Assembly: GCA_021464525.1 (NCBI GenBank) | Contig: JADRCO010000139.1 | Coordinates: 1-49,526, forward strand | Length of the DNA stretch: 49,526 nucleotides | Source: Rhizophagus sp. LPA8_4_AMF | Taxonomy: Eukaryota; Glomeromycota; Glomeromycetes; Glomerales; Glomeraceae | Direction of reading: 5' to 3' | Shown here: positions 24,041 through 37,819 of the stretch, one piece after another | Layout: every line of letters starts with the position of its first letter | Numbering within the stretch: the stretch's first letter is position 1 | The notes under the pieces: model-generated | The model's database searches: none | What the model saw: the letters and a program-made list of their open reading frames with translations, nothing else | Told to the model about the DNA's origin: nothing | Made by a program: the position numbers and the translations under genes

Positions 24041-25113
24041 TTAATTTTTATCCGAAAGAGAACGATAAAACGCATTGTTGGCGTTTTCGAGATCAAATAA
24101 TAATTGTCGAACTTGTCCTTCATCAATTTCATCACTGGCTTTCATTCCATTTAATGTAATTAACCAATTTCTAACCTTTGCTTTGCCCTCAAAATCGGCG
24201 GGTAACGAACTAACATTGTTTAAACTTTGCATTAGTTCACCAAGCATAGGATGCAGTTCATCTACGGCCTTCATGCCTAGTTTCAACGCGTCCATAGTGG
24301 TAATAAAATGCTAAAAAATCAAAAATAATAAGAATTCTTATATTATTGCAATAATAAATAAAAGCAAATTGAAACTTACGTGCACTGTTTCAGCAACGTA
24401 TTGTGCAAATTTACTGTTATCATGTCCAGCGCCAGTTGGATGTTCAATTGTAGCCGGTACTCCTATTTTGAACCGATTTACCGCTGCTGGACATTCTAAC
24501 TGAAATAGTAATGAGTTTAATCCGAGAAATATAAATAGGAATTCAAAGTGTAAATTAATACCTTATATTCATTCATAAATTTTTCAACATCTGTTACGGA
24601 ATCACGCACCAAATTTAGTGCTGTTTTGTACTGTGCTATTAATCGTGCACAAGCTTGTGTATATCTATATAGTATTGCGATTAATTTATTAGTCATAAAG
24701 GAATCCAATTTGAAAACAAACTAAGCTTACTCGTCAGCGGTGACAGAATCCCTAACATATGCTTTCTCCAAATGTTCCATTGTTACAATAATGGCATACA
24801 AATCCGCCAAATTCTCGTATTTTTCCCTGTCTTTATTGTTAGTATATAATCTAACTTCCTACAATAGAATTGAAAATTTAAATTACGTTTAGATCTTTAT
24901 TGGAAAATTTGAAAGGTAGGAAATGACTTAACCTCATCGAGCGCGAGATCTTTGATAAAAGAAGAATGAATAATTAATAATAAGTTGTGTAATTTCTTAT
25001 TTCAATGTAAATAAAGAAAGCTTACTATGTTCTGAAGAAACAGGAGAAAACGAGGCTGCTATTGGAGGACCATAGGCTGTGAGATAACTAAAACTCGCTG
25101 GAGTATTGGCCAT
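24041..25113 (-). CDS. VPS28: ESCRT-I subunit VPS28
   Basis: Six exons (25113-25026, 24949-24933, 24858-24731, 24664-24562, 24499-24380, 24310-24041) encode 241 residues, the usual length of the family. The N-terminal core has EVRLYTNNKDREKYENLADL and YTQACARLIAQYK, which pack against TSG101 and VPS37 in the ESCRT-I headpiece. The C-terminal four-helix domain has MDALKLGMKAVDELHPML and VRNWLITLNGMKASDEID, and ends in DLENANNAFYRSLSDKN. That domain binds ESCRT-II (Vps36) and passes ubiquitinated cargo on at the endosome. Exon 2 is only 17 bases, but without it the frame is lost, so it is probably a true micro-exon. The gene is divergent to YIF1 with 210 bases between the start codons. Confidence 0.96.
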
Positions 25114-25323
25114 TATTAAATTTTATATTTTATTAGAAAAATAGCCATTGTTAAATTTTAAAAATAAACGTTCGAGGGATCAAATGATCAACCAATCACC
25201 ATTGTCCAAGTAGATATTTGTTCAACATGGCAGATCTATATTTTAAATTTCACTTCCGATATTTTTCTTTCTCGACAAAATATAACACGTCCATATAACT
25301 TAGTCGCTTTTCAAAATTTCAAA
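25114..25323. promoter_or_regulatory. shared divergent promoter of VPS28 and YIF1
   Basis: Only 210 bases separate the two start codons, so both core promoters and 5' UTRs lie here. No TATA box or known factor site stands out. Confidence 0.6.
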
Positions 25324-26619
25324 ATGTTTAATCAAAACAATCCACCTAATTATCCATATTATTCACAACAACAACATTCGACTTCTCCTCCTCCATTACA
25401 ACACCCGATTCCCACTCACCCACCTATTCAAATGCGAGATCCTCCGTCTTCACCCTCTCCTCCTACGCAACAGAGAATGACGCATCAACATCAACATATT
25501 CCACATCAACATCCGCATCAACATCCACATCAGCAACATATACAACAAGTATCAACCGATTATAATATGTGGAATGATGCTACCGTGCAATTTGGGAGAA
25601 CTGCAATGATGGCAGGAAGTGAATATGTCGAGAAAAATGTAAATATTACCTTTAAACATAATGCATGTTATATTAATTCTTTGTTGTTTTTTACTTGCGT
25701 GGTAACTTTCTGGTTCTGTTATGTAGATTAACCGATATGTTAATTATCCTGCTTTAAAATATTATTTTAAAGTAAATAATTCATATGTAGCTAATAAAAT
25801 AAGATTGTTGTTATTTCCATGGAGACATCGGCCATGGTCACGACTTGTCAAACGATCTGAACAAAATGGACAAATGGAAGGATATAAACCACCCAGAGAC
25901 GATATAAATTCACCAGATTTATATATACCGGTAATGGCACTTGTAACATATGTGCTGCTTACAGGAATTGTTGCCGGCACTGAACACAAGTAAGCTTTGA
26001 TTTTCTTTCTTATATAGATAATTGATTTAAATATTTTTAATATACATGTATTTATATATCACATATATACATATATTTAGATTTCATCCGGGAGATCTGG
26101 GAGTAAATGCTACTACTGCATTTTTCCTTATGATTCTAGAACTGGCTTTTATAAAAGGAGGATGTTACTTATTAAATATTACTTCTGAAACTAGTATATT
26201 GGATATATTGGCATATTCAGGATATAAGTTTATTGGGTATTAATTTTATTGTCTATTTTCATTTCTTCACATTAGTACCTTGTCTAATTGAAATATTAAT
26301 TTTCATGGTTATTCAGTGTTATCATTACTTTGCTTGTTAGTTTAATAGCGCCTTTTTGGATTGTTATTGCAACTTTCGTCTATACAGTTGCAGCAAATGG
26401 GTTTTTCTTGGTATTTATTACTTACTTCCTAAAATTGGTTTGAATTTCATTACCTTTTATTTATTTATTATATTATAGTTACGGTCACTTAAATATGTTG
26501 TTTTGCCTGATACAACAACAACAAATACTGTCAATATTCCACAACGACAAAGAAGAATTCATTTTCTTTTCCTCGTAGCGGCTCTTCAATTTGTGTTCAT
26601 GTATTTCCTTATAAAATAA
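25324..26619 (+). CDS. YIF1: YIF1 family ER-Golgi vesicle protein
   Basis: Five exons (25324-25638, 25727-25989, 26081-26236, 26317-26410, 26479-26619) encode 322 residues. The first 80 residues are a cytosolic Pro/Gln/His-rich tail with a repeated HQHPHQHPHQ run. Then follow the YIF1 marks: MMAGSEYVEKNINRYV, KYYFKVNNSYVANKIRLLLF and PWRHRPWSR. After DDINSPDLYIPVMA come five hydrophobic membrane segments up to the C-terminus, FLFLVAALQFVFMYFLIK. YIF1 forms a complex with YIP1 and Rab GTPases (Ypt1/Ypt31 in yeast) and acts in COPII vesicle traffic between ER and Golgi. The His-rich tail is longer than in most relatives and is likely disordered. Confidence 0.95.
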
Positions 26620-27116
26620 TTTATTTAGAAGAGATAATATTTGGAATAATGTGATAATATTAAAAAAAATCTTTATGATTTGTAAACAAAATGATTTTTA
26701 TTATTTATATGTGTATAATAATAAATTTATTAAGCAAACTCAAATATCAGATAATCCAGTTTTATAATTTAAAAATTATAAAAAATCTTTAATGAATTAA
26801 ATTTAATTTAATAACCAATCACCAAAAAGGGCAAAATCAGGATAATTCTATGAAGGGGAGTTGATTAATTCTTTCGATTAAATTTAGCATTTAAAAGATA
26901 TAAATGCTGAAATATTGTATTCCTTAACTTTTTACAATATTATGCATCCAAACTGATTATCAATCTTACTTGTGTAATTAATTAATTAGTCCGAGTGTAA
27001 CGAAGGACTATATAATGGTGATATGAATGTCCGGATGTCCGTCCGGTAAAAATGTCACTCTTGATATATCAATATAAGAATAAATATATGTGTATCAAGA
27101 TTAGATTAGGCGGGAC
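26620..27116. other. intergenic region with a short GC-richer hairpin-like block
   Basis: This is the 3' flank of YIF1, then at about 26990-27060 a block of different composition with TAGTCC...GGACTA arms and GTCCGG words, capable of small hairpins. It resembles the end of a dispersed repeat, but I cannot name the family. Confidence 0.35.
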
Positions 27117-27426
27117 GCAAATGTATCGTTCTTCATTCAGCACATGACATTGTACAACAAAAAAAATCACTTCGGACTTAGTAACGGTTTCCGTTTCCCT
27201 AGTCTAAAAACTTTATTAATTTGTTCCCAACGTTTCTTTACTATTTTCCCACTAATCATCCGAAAAAGGAATATTCGGAAAAGGATAATCATTGAAAGGA
27301 AAATATTAGATTTGATTACGTTACGAAAAATCGAAAAGAAATTATAAAAGCAAGGAAAATTAAAAAATTTAAAGGATAAAATAAAATAAAAAGTAACGAA
27401 AATAGTTATTTGAAATAATAATAAAA

Positions 27427-27822
27427 ATGAGTTTACCAAGCGAAATTGCAAGACAAATTGATGAAATTGTATATCATATCAAAGGGAAACAAGTAAGAAT
27501 TGATAAAGAAAAAGAAGCAATTAATCAAGATAAAAAACAGAGGGATGAATTAATGAAAGGACGAGATAAATTGGAAGATGAAATTGAAGAATTACGAAAG
27601 AAAATTGATAGGGAACAAGGACGAATTATTAAGAAAGAAGAAGAAATTGAAGGAATGATAAATAATATTAGAGGATTATTACAAAATTTGGTAGAAATTA
27701 AAGAGAATTATGAAAAAGGGGTGATTAGTCCAAATCCGTATTCAAAAGAAGAACCAGCAAAAGATGTATATGAAAAAGTAGTAAATTTTTTGAGAGACGA
27801 AGGGTTACTGGATCAAAAATGA
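27427..27822 (+). CDS. hypothetical coiled-coil protein
   Basis: One uninterrupted frame of 131 residues. The whole central part (about 20-105) is highly charged Lys/Glu/Arg/Asp with hydrophobic residues at heptad spacing (for example DKLEDEIEELRKKIDREQG), a strong coiled-coil signature. The end, VYEKVVNFLRDEGLLDQK, is less charged. No known domain is recognised. It lies inside a possible repeat element and is followed by related purine-rich sequence broken by stops, so it may be the intact front part of a longer gene or element that has decayed. Expression is uncertain. Confidence 0.5.
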   Translation: MSLPSEIARQIDEIVYHIKGKQVRIDKEKEAINQDKKQRDELMKGRDKLEDEIEELRKKIDREQGRIIKKEEEIEGMINNIRGLLQNLVEIKENYEKGVISPNPYSKEEPAKDVYEKVVNFLRDEGLLDQK

Positions 27823-28495
27823 TTAATGATGGAAATACAAGAAAAGTATGATTTAAAGGTAGTACAAGATGTAGGAAAAGAGTAAGAGATGATGGGGGTT
27901 ATCAGTTATGGTATAAGAAATCGAAAAATTAGAAAAGTTTTTTGAAAATAAATAATTAACGAATAATATGGTTGTGACAAGAAAGATATTGAAAGAAAAA
28001 ATAAGAAAACATTAATAGAAGAATTTTTAGATCCAAAGAAAGTTATTGGAAAACAAACGAATGTATATAATAAATATGAATTAGATACAAAAAGGTCTAT
28101 GGGAGGAATTAATGTTATAGAAAATGGAAAATTTGAAGAATATGATGAAATAATAGATCAGATAGAATTATTAATAATCAAAATATTGACAGATTATATT
28201 TATGAAAACATTCGAAAAGAAGCAATACGGATTACTAAAAGATTGATATTTCAAGGATTTTATGATCACAAGAAAAATGAGAATTAAGATAAAAAGGGTC
28301 TCTGAATTGTATCAAAAAGAAGTTTACTGTTTAATTGAAAATCAGTTAAGAAATGGATTATTAAAATGGATCTATAAAAAATTTGAAAAAATCATAATGA
28401 ACAAACAACAAAGATATGATATGTGGATAGAAAAAACTCGTGAACAGTGGATCAATGCTAAAGGTATGAAAATACCATCATTCGACGCGACTTAA
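27823..28495 (+). pseudogene. decayed reading frames downstream of the coiled-coil ORF
   Basis: The purine-rich coding style continues past the stop at 27822, with pieces in different frames: DVGKE and GVISYGIRNRKIRK (stop-interrupted), then TLIEEFLDPKKVIGKQTNVY running into MGGINVIENGKFEEYDEIID to 28287, then a frame change to VYCLIENQLRNGLLKWIYKK and RYDMWIEKTREQWINAKGMK ending at 28495. No family is recognised. Introns might rescue part of it, but I found no set of splice sites that clearly does. Confidence 0.4.
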
Positions 28496-29538
28496 TGTGA
28501 CGAATTCAATGAGCTGTACAATCGCTATTATTTTACGGGTTTTTTTTTGGCAGTCTTATAAAAACAGAGAGAAACAATTTAGCCTTTTTCCCCAAAACTC
28601 AAATCGAAGTTCCTTCTGAACACTATATATTAAGAGTATATTTAGTCTGAACTAAACAACAACTATTCAAAAATGATTTGAAATGAGCACTGCAAAGGTC
28701 AGGATCAAAAATCAAGGAATACTTATGAGTGTCCTTAAAAAAGACCTATGATATTTATCTTATTAAGTTTTTACGATGCAAAATAATTGAAAATTTCAAT
28801 AACAGTTGTGTTCGATTTTATACCGTATATTTGCATATAAGTTTCAGAGTTTCATTTTTTCTGGTTATTGTTACAGTATTTGATCAACGCACTTTAAGAA
28901 ATTGGCAACCATTTTAAATGTTTAATAATACTTTAAAGGAGCTACAATTTCAAACATTAAATACAACATCTTCCTATACAATTATCATATCTGTAAGTAA
29001 TCCTGTTATGTTTGTCTTAATTTTTATAGTCATGAGTTTTTAATTAAGATACATTAAAAAGGAGGAAAATTTTCGAGAGTTAATTTTTTTGACGAAATGC
29101 ATATTGTGCGAATGATCTTTGAATATTCGAGGCGTGTAAAGTAATTTCAAATATTTTTTTTCCGTTTGTTACCTTTTTTCAACATCTCTTTAATATATAA
29201 ATGCTACATATTGTACGAATAACTTGTTAGCAAACCGATTTTAATGATTTCTTGATGAATGTAACATATGAGTTCAAAAAATAGTTTTATTTCACCTTTG
29301 GCCGCAAAAGTATCGGAATTGACCCTCCTGGTGGCATCATCTTGACCCCCTTATTGTAAAATATATGCGGGTCAAGTTAGCACCGCGTGGTGGGTTAAGA
29401 ACGATACATTTGCCCTTTGGGCGGAAATAACGTTACTAGTGTAACATAAAATTAGAAAGATTAGATGTTCCCTGAATTTACACGTTTTTAATTTACTTTT
29501 TTATAAATTAGGATGATCAATGACTTATGGTATGTCAA

Positions 29539-29544
29539 ACGCGT
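29539..29544. promoter_or_regulatory. MCB-like box (ACGCGT)
   Basis: A perfect ACGCGT lies 146 bases upstream of the MCM4 start codon. In yeasts this MluI cell-cycle box is bound by MBF and drives G1/S genes, including replication factors. Binding here is inferred. Confidence 0.5.
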
Positions 29545-29678
29545 TACTCGATCGAGAAAAAGATCATGTTTCTAGAGCATTTTGCATTTGCTATATATCA
29601 TATCGAAAAATTTTGCTCGATCGTTATGATCGTTAGATATTTCTTGATAGAATACCTTAACAAAAAAAAGCCTGATTT

Positions 29679-29684
29679 ACGCGT
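29679..29684. promoter_or_regulatory. MCB-like box (ACGCGT)
   Basis: A second perfect ACGCGT lies 6 bases before the MCM4 start codon. It may therefore fall in the 5' UTR and not in the promoter proper, unless transcription starts very close to the ATG. Confidence 0.4.
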
Positions 29685-29689
29685 AAACT

Positions 29690-33770
<4,081 letters not shown>

Positions 33771-33963
33771 ATGCTTGTATAAAAAGTATTCATTAAATAA
33801 AAAAAGTAATTTTTGTCACTGTTAAAAGAATTCGTGTATAATAAATAAATTCACGATGTAATAATAAAAAATCGCGTATTATTTATATGAAGTTGACTTA
33901 TATTGATTAATAAAGCCTGAAGCTTGTCTTTCTTTGTATATATGATATATATGAATGAAATTA

Positions 33964-36039
33964 TTATAATAATCCTTGTCTCTTTAAATCGTCGTAAGTC
34001 TTTTTATTAAATACATTTCCCTCTTGGTCCTCAAATTCTTCCATCGTATCTGCTTTAAATTCATCCGTTTTACCCGTACTTTTGAGTTTCTCCCATACTA
34101 TAAAATTTAAGAAAGTTATTAACATATTATGGAATAGCACAAGAAATACAACATGAATATAACCCAACCCTAAGATATACATACAAGCATAAGCATCTTC
34201 GATTAATGTAATTTCATGAAAATGACGGGTGTTAGGTATTCCCAAACATCTCATCCCATGAGCATGTCTCCATTCCTGAAAATGCCTATCAAATGCTTTC
34301 CTTCCCATATATACGTAATTTCCACAAATTTCGCACGGATACTCAACACCAAGACCATGTAATTTATAAAGCCAATATGGAATTGGCTTACCATCCCAAC
34401 CAAGAGGTAATTTAAGTGGATTGTAAATTTTATCTTCATCTTCAGATTCTGATTCTACATCATCCACTTCTTCCGTCTCTAATTCCATCTTATTAAAAAT
34501 AAGGGAATAATTTAAGTATGAAATAATTTAATAATAATAATAAATTAATAAATTTGGATTATTACTTACTCTTCGTTCACGATCAGTTAAAGCTCGTTTT
34601 CTTTCAACATTGGCTTTAGTATCTTCACGTTGAGATCCTAAAACTTCGGCGTACTTTTGTATCAATGCTTCAGTAAATGCAATTTCCTTTTCACGTTTAT
34701 CTTTTCCTTTATCTACTTCTTTTTTTAATTTTTCATACGTTTCTGAATCTACTGATGTAATTCCTTTCTCTATCATTGATTTTGCGGATTTTATATGTTT
34801 TTTACTTTTCAAATGAGCATCATATACAGTCTTTTTTGAATAAGCTTTTTTACCTTTTAAAATAATGAGAAATTTTGGTTTATTAAAAAGATGGATAATT
34901 GAATTTTAAAATTGCATTTAGTAAATACTTACATGCCACGCAAAATAAATCAGCAGAATCATCATCTGCACCAATTTGTTTTTCCCACCCAAGAACTTTG
35001 CCTTGTGCCCATTTTTCATTAAATTCTCTTTCAGCCTCATTCCTTATATCATCTAAATTAGAAAGCGGTTTAACCCTTTTGAAAAAACTCTCTAAATAAT
35101 TTTTCAATTCTTTCAAGTATCTATCGAATAGATTAAATCGTTAAAAATTGTAAAATAAATTTAACCATTTATAATAAATAAAAAAAAAAGCTTATATTTA
35201 CTTGAGATATTCTCCATTATATTTATGTTCTTTTGGATAATCCGAAAAGTGATCAAATTCACTTAAATAAGTTAAATAATCTGTTTTTTTAAAATTTTTT
35301 AAATTTACGTATTGTTCATGAAGAGCATGTAAATCTAAAAAACGACCACTTCCTTCTTCACCCGAAAAAAGTTTATCAATTTCTAAAAGAAAAAGTACAA
35401 TAAATTATATAACTAAATATATAAAATATATGTATTAATTAAAAATTATTATTAAATAATACCATCATCATCTCCATTTTGTTTAGATTGATTAATAAAT
35501 TCCAATTCCAAAGGTTCAACAGTTTCATTAGGATATCTTCTATGATAATCTTTAATTGCTTTCAATCTACCATAAAATTCACTAAATTCTGAAGTACCAG
35601 ATAAAGCATCAATTTCAGTTTTTCGCGCTCTATAAATAAATAAATAAAATATAATAGAATAGAATAAAAATAAAATGAAACATAATTAAAAGTTTTAAAA
35701 TAATAATGGTTTGCTTTAGTTTAATAATTACCCATCAGTATCCTCATATAACTCGTGTAAAAATTTACTTCTGGAACTAATTCTATCAAGGAAATCGCTA
35801 ACTCTATGCTCTCGTATTAATCTTTCTTTATGCTGTTTGTAATTATTTTAAATAAATATATTATCAAAGATTTAAATTATTATTAAAAGTTTGAAAAAGA
35901 AATAAAAAAATTTATATACTGATCAAAAAATTTGCAAACCAACAGATTTTGTTTCCTTAATAAATTGATCTACAATAGCTTGTTCTAAACGTTCAATTTC
36001 TTCATGGGCTTTTCTTTGTTGTTCTAAGATGCTTTCCAT
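33964..36039 (-). CDS. SF3A3: splicing factor 3A subunit 3 (SF3A3 / Prp9)
   Basis: Eight exons (36039-35944, 35832-35732, 35629-35463, 35382-35202, 35120-34933, 34853-34570, 34488-34185, 34097-33964) encode 484 residues. The start [18 protein letters not shown] is the family N-terminus. [15 protein letters not shown] and [12 protein letters not shown] are the conserved middle. A U1-type C2H2 finger follows ([20 protein letters not shown]...KKH, near 245-275), then an acidic run and the signature [20 protein letters not shown] with the matrin-type finger [20 protein letters not shown]. The end is [15 protein letters not shown]3A3 is part of the U2 snRNP and holds it at the branch site. Yeast Prp9 and plant forms also have the middle finger, whereas human SF3A3 has lost its ligands. 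The exon 1 donor (GTTGGT) is weak but keeps frame. Confidence 0.95.
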
Positions 36040-36131
36040 TGTATCAAGTATGAAATGATTATTGGAAATCGAGCAAACAAATCTATATGATGGACATATA
36101 AATAAAATTTTAGAATATAACTTATAATTTT

Positions 36132-36384
36132 CCCCAGCATCACCATAAAAAATTCACAGTCACGTGATAATAGTATATTATTCTTCACATCCGTCACACC
36201 CCTCCGTGTTTTCATTGTTTATATTTATCTGAGGGACTTAGTTTTTTTCGAGTAGGTGAAAACATATTCGTCACGCCTTATTTGTCACTGGTCAGCCACT
36301 GATAACTTTCACATGTTAGTGCATAACGCCGTAATGCGGGCCAAAAAGTCACGTGACTGTGAATTTTTTATGGTGTTGCTGGGG
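36132..36384. repeat. 36-base inverted repeat (MITE-like) with CACGTG cores
   Basis: The 36 bases at 36132-36167 recur in reverse complement at 36349-36384 with a single mismatch, 181 bases apart. The arm runs from CCCCAGCA through CACCATAAAAAATTCACAG to TCACGTGA. Outside the arms weaker symmetry continues (AACTTATAA-type words), so the full unit may span about 36105-36405. No ORF lies inside. It sits in the promoter region between SF3A3 and the next gene. Confidence 0.75.
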
Positions 36385-36570
36385 TAGTTATAACTTATAA
36401 TAACTTATATAACTTGTCACATGACTAGTTTGGCCAGAATTATGAATTTATTTTGCATAAACTGCTGTGCTACTATACGATGCACTGTTGATCAGTCAGA
36501 AACAGTTTATTAATACCGTATTTTTGAGTATACTGTATTTCGGTAACTTCTTTCAACTTCTTGTATAATT

Positions 36571-37471
36571 ATGTCAGAAAATAAAACAGAATCATCTACT
36601 TCACCTAAACCCTCAGAAGAGAAAAAAACCATGAGTGGTTTTTCAATGTCTATTCAATCAAGTAAACCGAAAATTTTAGGAAATAAAAGTGTTTTAAAGA
36701 AACGCAGAATAACTGACGATCAAGAAGAAGAAACAAAACGACAAACTATAGAGTACATTACTGTATTTGAAGATAAAAAATCTAAAAAGTAAATTTTTTT
36801 TTTTTTTTTTTTAAATTATTCAATTTTTTTTTTAATTTGTATATTTTTTGATTTATTTTTAAACTAAATATCTTTTGATTTTGGTTTCCTAGTCTAGAAG
36901 GCATTATTTAATAACAAAATTTTAATAATATTGTTTTATAGTCTCCATCTAAAGAAAAAACAAACTCAATCAAAAACAATTAAGAAAAGTACAAATGAAA
37001 AAGATAATAAAGATTTAGATGCTCCAGAATATTTAACAAATAATGCTAGATTGTCTTTTGGTTTAAATATTACGAAAAAATCTACAAACAATCCAAAGGA
37101 AAAACGAGAGAGTATATTGGCAAAAATTAAAGATTTTAAGAATAGTCAAAAGAAAGAACAATTAAGTGATAACGAAGATAATAAAATTTTGTCAAATGAA
37201 AAACCTGAACCTGAACCTGAAAAATCATTAAAGGAACAAGCTTTGGAAGAACTTTTAAAAGGTTTGTTATGATGAAGATTAAATTCGGTAAATCATTACA
37301 AACAAGTTTTAATTATTATTATCTTTTTTAGAACCAGAAAAAGAAGAGACTATTGATGAATCAGATGAGGAGCAAATAATTAGAAAGACATCGTTTAAAT
37401 TGTTAAATGAAGATATGATTAAAGATAAAACACATTCTCGAAAACGAAATCGTAGTCCAAGCAGCGAGTAA
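36571..37471 (+). CDS. hypothetical Lys/Glu-rich, probably nuclear protein
   Basis: Three exons (36571-36788, 36942-37261, 37332-37471) encode 225 residues. The protein is very rich in Lys, Glu, Ser and Asn and is almost certainly disordered. Basic clusters (KKRRITDD, KKKQTQSK, SRKRNRSPSS) look like nuclear localisation signals. Two short hydrophobic islands stand out: MSGFSMSIQSSKP and EYITVFEDKK near the N-terminus, and ARLSFGLNI in the middle. The GFSMSI and EYITVFE words faintly recall the N-terminal part of Spp2/GPKOW splicing proteins, but no G-patch is present, so I do not assign that function. The gene is divergent to SF3A3. Confidence 0.6.
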
Positions 37472-37819
37472 ATTAATTTAAATATAATTACATACTCGAA
37501 ATTTTAATAATTCGGATTATATGAACCGAAAAATAATAGATGAGTTATTATTATATTGAACAATATCTGATCTTGTGCAGAAATAATAAACCAAAAATTA
37601 TATATTATATAGTGCCGTTTATTTCACTTTGACATAATATATGAGTCAACTGATTTTTTAGTTTCTTGAGTTTTTTAAATTTTATTTTCGAAAGTTGTGA
37701 TATGTGACATTTATGTGACATTAAAAAATAATCAATAAATAAGCCTGATCACATTGACATTAATATTTACCATGTGATATCAAGTGGCATATAAAAATAT
37801 AATACAGACAAAAAAGGAT
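37472..37819. other. convergent intergenic region
   Basis: These 348 bases hold the 3' flanks of two convergent genes. Nothing else is recognised. Confidence 0.4.

Larger units (their letters stand above)
27117..29413. mobile_element. candidate repeat element bounded by a 17-base inverted repeat
   Basis: GCAAATGTATCGTTCTT at 27117-27133 recurs exactly, in reverse complement, at 29397-29413. The 2.3 kb between holds a coiled-coil ORF and broken reading frames but no recognisable transposase. The right end (about 29290-29413) is a GC-richer block. No target-site duplication is evident around the ends, and similarity does not extend past 17 bases, so this could also be two copies of a short dispersed repeat. 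Confidence 0.25.
28496..29689. other. intergenic region upstream of MCM4
   Basis: No gene is recognised. At about 29290-29415 there is a GC-richer block that includes the right copy of the 17-base inverted repeat. The last 150 bases are the MCM4 promoter. Confidence 0.4.

Noticed and set aside
36571-37471. Spp2/GPKOW splicing factor
   Set aside because: Only two short words resemble the family N-terminus and the defining G-patch is absent.
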